Source of the DNA: Monocercomonoides exilis
Lineage: Eukaryota; Preaxostyla; Oxymonadida; Polymastigidae
NCBI GenBank assembly: GCA_001643675.2
Contig: LSRY02000038.1
Coordinates: forward strand, 537,001-601,000
Reading direction: 5' to 3'
DNA: 64,000 nucleotides
Shown here: in pieces, positions 58,705-64,000 of the stretch
Layout: the number at the start of each line of letters is the position of its first letter
Numbering within the stretch: position 1 is the stretch's first letter
Notes under the pieces: model-generated
Seen by the model: the letters and a program-made list of their open reading frames with translations, nothing else
The model's database searches: none
Told to the model about the DNA's origin: nothing
Made by a program: the position numbers and the translations under genes

Positions 58705-60625
58705 TTATGAACCTTTCTCAATCTTTTGCACACTATTTGCATGAGAATGAGAAGTTGAATGAGAATTTGAAAGAGAATTTGAAAGAGAAGGAGAACGAGA
58801 AGGAGAACGAGAATGAGAATGTCTGTGACTTTTATGATAAAATGGACTTTTACTATGATTATGATGATGATTATAACTAGAATGAGAAGAATGACTAGAA
58901 AGATGATGATGTTTATGATGATGACCTCTGTCATTTTCATTGAAATTTTTGTGTTTGTGAGAGAGAGGTGAAATGTTATGATCGATTTTAACAGGATTCA
59001 TTTCGGAATTGAAATCTAAATTCAAATTGGATGGAGAAGAAGAAGATGGTGATGATGAGGAAGAAGATGAAGATGAAATGGAAGAAGAAGAAGATGAAGA
59101 AATATTTTTTACTGGCGAAGAATGAGAAGAAGAAGAAGGTTGCTTTTCCTCTTTTTTATTTTGTTCTCCTTTTTCTTTCTCCTCTTTTTTTTCTGTTTTT
59201 AATTTTATCGAAGATTTTTCTTTATTCAACCGATGAAAAGCAGCATAAAATCTATTTCTTTCGTCTTCTTCTTCATCTTCCCCTTCCTCTTCTTCTTCTT
59301 CTTCTTCTTCTTCTTCTTCCTTCTGTTTGTTATTCATTGAACTTATAAAAGTATTTGAATAAAGAGGAAGTTTTATTCTTTCTGTCTGTTTTGCTTTATC
59401 ATCACTTTTCTCTTCTTTTGTTGATAAATTTTTGTCTTTATCAGCTTTTTTGCTTTCTTCAAATTTTCCTTCTTCTTCTTCTTCTTCTTCTTTTCTTTTA
59501 TCTTCTTTTTCTTCTCCTCTTTTTCCTTCTTCTTTCTCTTTCTCTTCTTTCTCTTTCTCTTCAATTTCTTCTTCCTCCTCCTCCTCCTCTTCATCATCAT
59601 CATCATCATTTTCAAAAACAGCCTTGAATAAATCAACAGGAGGTCTGACAATTCCTTTTTGTGTGGTTTTTTCCACTTTTGACTTCTTCTTTTTATTCAT
59701 TTTATTTTCTTCTTCTTCTTCTTCTCTTTCCTCTTTCTCTTCTCTTTCTCTCTCTGTCTCTTTCTCTTCTCGTTCTTCTTCTCCTTCTTTCTCCTTCTCA
59801 TCATCATCTTCTTCTTCTTCTTCCTCTTCTTCCTCCTCCTCTTCTTCCTCCTCCTCTTCCTCTTTCATTAGTTCAAAAATAGATTTTCCTCCAATTGGAT
59901 GAACAGCTTCGTTGTTTGCCTGCTCCCATTCAAGTGCATTCCATTCATTGGATAAAGTTGGCTTGTTCTCAGAGGAGGAAGAGGAAGAAAGAGAAGAAGA
60001 AGAAAGAGAAGAGGGAGAAGAAGAATTTATTGATGAGGAGGAGAAAGAAGAAGAAGAAAGAGAAGAAGAAGAATGAGAAGAAGAAGAAGAAGAAGACAAC
60101 TTGAATGCGTTTATTTCCTCTTTCTCCCCTTCTCTATTCACAAACGGAGGAAATGAAGGAATGGCATAAGAAGCATTGTTATTCGCATTTTCAATGGTTT
60201 CATTCGATTTTCCGAGTGTTTCTTTAATCAGCTCATTCAAATACTTGCTGGCTGATAAAACTTTCTCTTCTTTAATTCCTTTTTCATTCATTTTTAATCC
60301 TCTTCCTTTTTCTCTTTCTCCTTCGTTTCTTCTTTCTCCTTCTCTTCTTCTTTCTCTTTCTCTTTCATTTTCTTTTCCTCTTTCTTTTCTGTTGTAATCA
60401 TAATCATTCGAATAATTCCAATTTTTCTCTCTTCTTCTTCTTTCTTCTTCCCTTCCTCTTTCTTCTCTTTCTTCTTCTTCTTCTTCTTCTTTTCTTCCTT
60501 CTCTTTCTCTTTCTCTTTCTTCTTCTTCTTTCTCTCTCTTTTTGATGTTGAGTCTCTTCAAAAGCAATGGAGAAGGCTCAAAATGCAAATAGCTTCGTTT
60601 CCATTCAGAATATTCAATGGAAGAA

Positions 60626-60678
<53 letters not shown>

Positions 60679-61743
60679 ATTTGAAAGAGAAGAAGAGGAG
60701 GAGGAGGAGGAATAAGAGGGAGAAGAAGAAGAAGAAGTATTATTTTGATAAGCATTTAATTGGTAAAAAGGATGAAGAAAAGAAGATTTTGAGTGAGAAG
60801 AATGAGAAATGCTGTTGAAAGGAAGATTTGAGAGCTCAGAAACTGTTGGGAAGGAAGAGAAAGAAGAGGAGGAAGAAGAAGAAGAAGGGGAAGAAGAAGA
60901 GGAAGAGGAAGAAGAGGAAGAAGAGGAAGAAGAAAATGATGATGATGATGATGAAATAATTAAGTCATTGTTCGTTTTTCTTTCACTTTCATTTTCTCCT
61001 TTTTTTGATACAACTTTAACAATCATAACTTCATCATCATCATCATCATCATTTTTTTCTTCTTCTTCTCTTTTTCTTTTTTCTTTTTCTTTTCCTTCTT
61101 CTTTTATTTCTTCTTCTTCTTCTTCACTTTCATCCAACAATTCTATGATTTCTTTCATTCCATCTTCCTTTTTCACTTTGAACCTTATTTCTTTCTCTTC
61201 TTTCTCTTTCTCTTTCTCTTTCTCTTTCTCTTCTTTCTCTTTCTCTTTCTCTTTCTCTTTCTCTTTCTCTTTCTCTTTCTCTTTCTTTTTCTCCTTCTCT
61301 TTCTCTTTCTCCCTCAAATTTCCTTCTTCCAACCTCTTTCCAAATGTTTGTATTATTCCACATTCATCTTTATCTTCTTCTTCTTCTTCTTTCCTTCTTC
61401 CTTCTTTTTCTTCTTTATCTTCTTTATCTTCTTTATTTTCTCTTCCTCCTTCTTCTTCTCTTCTTCTTTCTCTTTCTCTTTCTCTTTCTCTTTCTCTTTC
61501 TCTTTCTTCTTCTTCATTGTCATTCGAAGAAGCAACCACAAATCTGTTCGAAAGATATTTGTCTGCAATCGCCTCTAACGAAATCGTGTATTTGGAAGAG
61601 GAAGAAGAAGAATGAGTAGAAGGGGAAGAAGAAAGAGGAGAATAAGAGAAAGGAGAAGGAGAAGGAGAAGGAAAGAAGGAAGAAGAAAGGGAAAGAGAAG
61701 ATGAAGAAGGAGAAGAAAATCTTGTGGTTGTTGTTGTTGTTGT

Positions 61744-61798
<55 letters not shown>

Positions 61799-63547
61799 TT
61801 TACAGAGGAGGAAGGAGAAGAGTGAGAGGAAGAGAAAGAAGAAGAAGAAGAAGCATTCATTGAAATAGAAGAAGAAGAAAGAGAAGAAGAAGTATTTCGA
61901 GGAGGCGGAGGAGGAAGAGGAGGCAACGAGTAATTTCTTGAGTGAAAGAGGTTTGATGAGCTTTCTGTTTCTTTGAGAGAAATTTGCTGTTCAAACAGAA
62001 AAGGGCCAGGTTTCATAGACAAAGCACGGAATCTGTCGGAAATTGAGAAGGGGAAGAGAAAAGAAGAAGAAGAGGAGGAGGAGGAAGAGGAAGAAGATGA
62101 TGATGATGAAGCAATGAAAAGAGAAGGAAAAGAAGAAGAAGAATATGAAGAAGAAGAAGAAGAAGAAGAAGAATTGTTTGAAGAAGTACTATTTTCAGCA
62201 GGATAACTCAAAAAGAAGTTCTTCTTTTCTCTATTGAGTTGTTGAGGCACGAAACCAGGAAGAAAAAACTGGTTGTTTGAAAGAGAAGAAGAAGAAGAAG
62301 AAATTTTATTTGTTGGAAAATTGTTTGAAGAAGACGAATGAGAAGAGGAAGAGGAAGAGGAAGAGGAAGAGGAGGAGGAGGAGGAGGAGGAGGAGGAGGA
62401 GGAGGAGGAAGAAGAAGAAGAAGAAGAAGAAGAAGAAGAAGATGATGATGATGATGATGATGATGATATTTTCTGAATGAAATGATTGTTCGAAGAAGAT
62501 GGGAAAATGTTCTTTTGTCTAATCAAATCTTTTATTTTAGACTTCAAATTCGTCTCTTTCCCTTCTTTCCCTTCCTTCTCTTTCTTCTCTTTCTTCTGCA
62601 CCTCATTTTCTGCATTAGCATTCGCCTGAAATTTCCCCTTCAACTCCGTTTTTCTTGCTGAATTAATCGAAAGCAATGAAGATACCCCTTCGACCTCATC
62701 TTCCCTGTTATTCATGCTTCGTTCGTTTGCTGCTGTTTTCAGCTCATTTTTGCTTATTTCTGATACTTCTCCCATCAGATCAATAACTCCCCCTTCGATC
62801 TCTTCGTCTTCATCATCCAGCACACCAAGCCCAAACGCAACTTTTCCTTTTTGCAGAAGCTCAATTTTTTCCTTCTCTGCTTCAGAAAGAGAGGCATGCT
62901 TTCTTTGTGCTTGTTGTACGTTATTTTGCTTTGGTGTTGATAAATATCCAATTCCAAGTCTATTATTTATAGAATGTTTATTCAAATAGTTAAGTTCACT
63001 GTTTCCAAATATTATTTCGGGGTGTATAACCTTTATACGGACACCTTCTGTAAATGTTTCCTTATCCTCTTCATCCATGAGATCTTCTGGTTTAAATTCT
63101 TTGAAGCTTGCTCTATTTTCTCTCGAACTTTTAAAATTTTGAGGTTCCCAACCTTCTTTCGATCCAACACTATTAAAATATCCAGCAGAAAATCCACCTG
63201 TAAATGCTCCATGAAATCTTCTTCTTCCTTGCTCGTCTTTTGCTTGGAAAAAAAATATTTTAATGAATGTATTAAAAATTAAGAACAAAAAATGAAATAA
63301 AACCAAATTGATCTCTGTCATGTGAAAATGATGCTGGAAATCCTTTTAATTTCATTCCATTTTTTTCAGATTCGGCTTCCTCGATTAAAGTCGGAAGCTT
63401 TGTTCCAAGTAACCAGTTTTCTAGGCTGGGTTCCTTATGATTAGTTCCACTTTTTGAACCTCCAAAAACCTGCTCTGACAATTCTTTTGATTTGTCGAGG
63501 AACAATGAGTAATCATAAAATTCATTGTCCTTTTTTGAATAACTCAT
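58705..63547 (-). CDS. GPATCH1: GPATCH1-like splicing factor with Ser/Glu expansions
   Basis: Exon 1 is 63547-63304 and exon 2 is 63242-58705 (TAA), giving 1593 aa. The splice joins ...HDRDQF to [10 protein letters not shown] in frame. Residues from about 82 match the conserved N-terminus of GPATCH1: [20 protein letters not shown], then [15 protein letters not shown] and [11 protein letters not shown]. Later [16 protein letters not shown] and [17 protein letters not shown] also match that family. A canonical G-patch glycine core is not clear; only NRLGIGYL remains near its expected place. The C-terminus is His/Arg/Ser-rich ([10 protein letters not shown]), as in SR-type nuclear proteins. GPATCH1 acts in the nucleus with the catalytic spliceosome. 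Most of the added length is poly-Ser, poly-Glu and Arg/Glu repeats. The gene converges with the WD40 gene. Confidence 0.85.
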
Positions 63548-64000
63548 TTATTTCTCTTTAAGTTTACAAAAAATTGAATAATATGTTACCATAATAACTT
63601 ACAATTATTGTGTTGAAAGTTATTGATCGTTCACTCAAATTGTTCAACAAACTGTCTTATTTTTTTTTCAGAGTGAAATTTTAAAATTATTTAAAAGATA
63701 AGAAACAAAATTATTTTTTTCTTATCTTTTCAAAAGTTATAAATGAGGAAAAAAAAATTAGTTAACAACAGTTTGCGCAAAAAAAACCGGACAAGATCGA
63801 TATCTCAATTAGACTTGTGCGACAAGTGGCAAAATTTGTCAGTAACTGACACAGGTGACCGACAGGACAATTTTTACTGATCACAACCATTATTTTTTTT
63901 ATTTATTTCTTTTTTGGGATCATTTTTTTCGAATAGAAAAATAAAATTTGCTAAAAAATTTTTTTCATATAATCGACAGAATGTTTCATGTTCCAACAAA
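63548..64000. other. Upstream region of the GPATCH1-like gene
   Basis: AT-rich sequence 5' of the minus-strand gene that should contain its promoter. No further gene, repeat or recognisable element was seen up to the window end. Confidence 0.5.

Noticed and set aside
60809-61615. 268-codon plus-strand frame
   Set aside because: It is the antisense of Ser/Glu repeats in the GPATCH1-like gene, whose conserved N-terminus fixes the coding strand as minus.

Overview
The window is AT-rich eukaryotic DNA from a protist. It has short GT-AG introns and extreme poly-serine and poly-glutamate runs. It also carries a very large pectin-lyase-like surface protein with a degenerate kinase tail, and two members of a paralogous alpha-helical family that I recall as lineage-specific in the oxymonad Monocercomonoides. 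I infer an oxymonad close to Monocercomonoides. This rests on memory of families and was not searched. Intact genes end in TGA or TAA, and a 2808-codon frame contains no TAA or TAG, so the standard code fits. The oxymonad Streblomastix, by contrast, reads TAA/TAG as Gln.

Layout. (1) 1-7022: a decayed DIRS-like retroelement on the minus strand (gag-like, RT, RNase H and the DIRS-type domain after it). It is split by a younger 3957-bp element (1116-5072) with apparently identical 547-bp terminal inverted repeats and a 6-bp target duplication. That element carries a broken fragment of the same gene family as the intact gene at 10.8-19.3 kb. (2) 8968-10313: a two-exon gene of the oxymonad-type helical family. 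(3) 10833-19259: a 2808-aa membrane protein with a beta-helix ectodomain and a pseudokinase-like tail. (4) 19.5-22.8 kb: a cluster of small inverted-repeat elements and a pogo-like transposase relic. (5) 24.1-28.5 kb: decayed coding DNA. (6) 28569-34771: a 6.2-kb element with about 578-bp inverted repeats. Its three-exon gene joins a ubiquitin-specific protease domain to a transposase-like core, and a GC-rich island that could fold into an RNA lies downstream. (7) 36.4-42.3 kb: decayed charged/coiled-coil coding DNA cut by two 967-bp foldback elements whose internal loops lie in opposite orientation. (8) 43439-45186: a second, three-exon member of the helical family. (9) 45751-57538: a ten-exon EF-hand plus WD40 protein, predicted at 3316 aa, full of serine runs. 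(10) 58705-63547, minus strand: a two-exon GPATCH1-type splicing factor of 1593 aa with very large Ser/Glu expansions.

The host genes do not form one pathway. The window is mainly a record of nested transposon activity around a few long, low-complexity-rich housekeeping or flagellar genes and lineage-specific genes. The most unusual items are the protease-transposase fusion element, the transposon carrying a host surface-gene fragment, and the foldback pair with a flipped interior.
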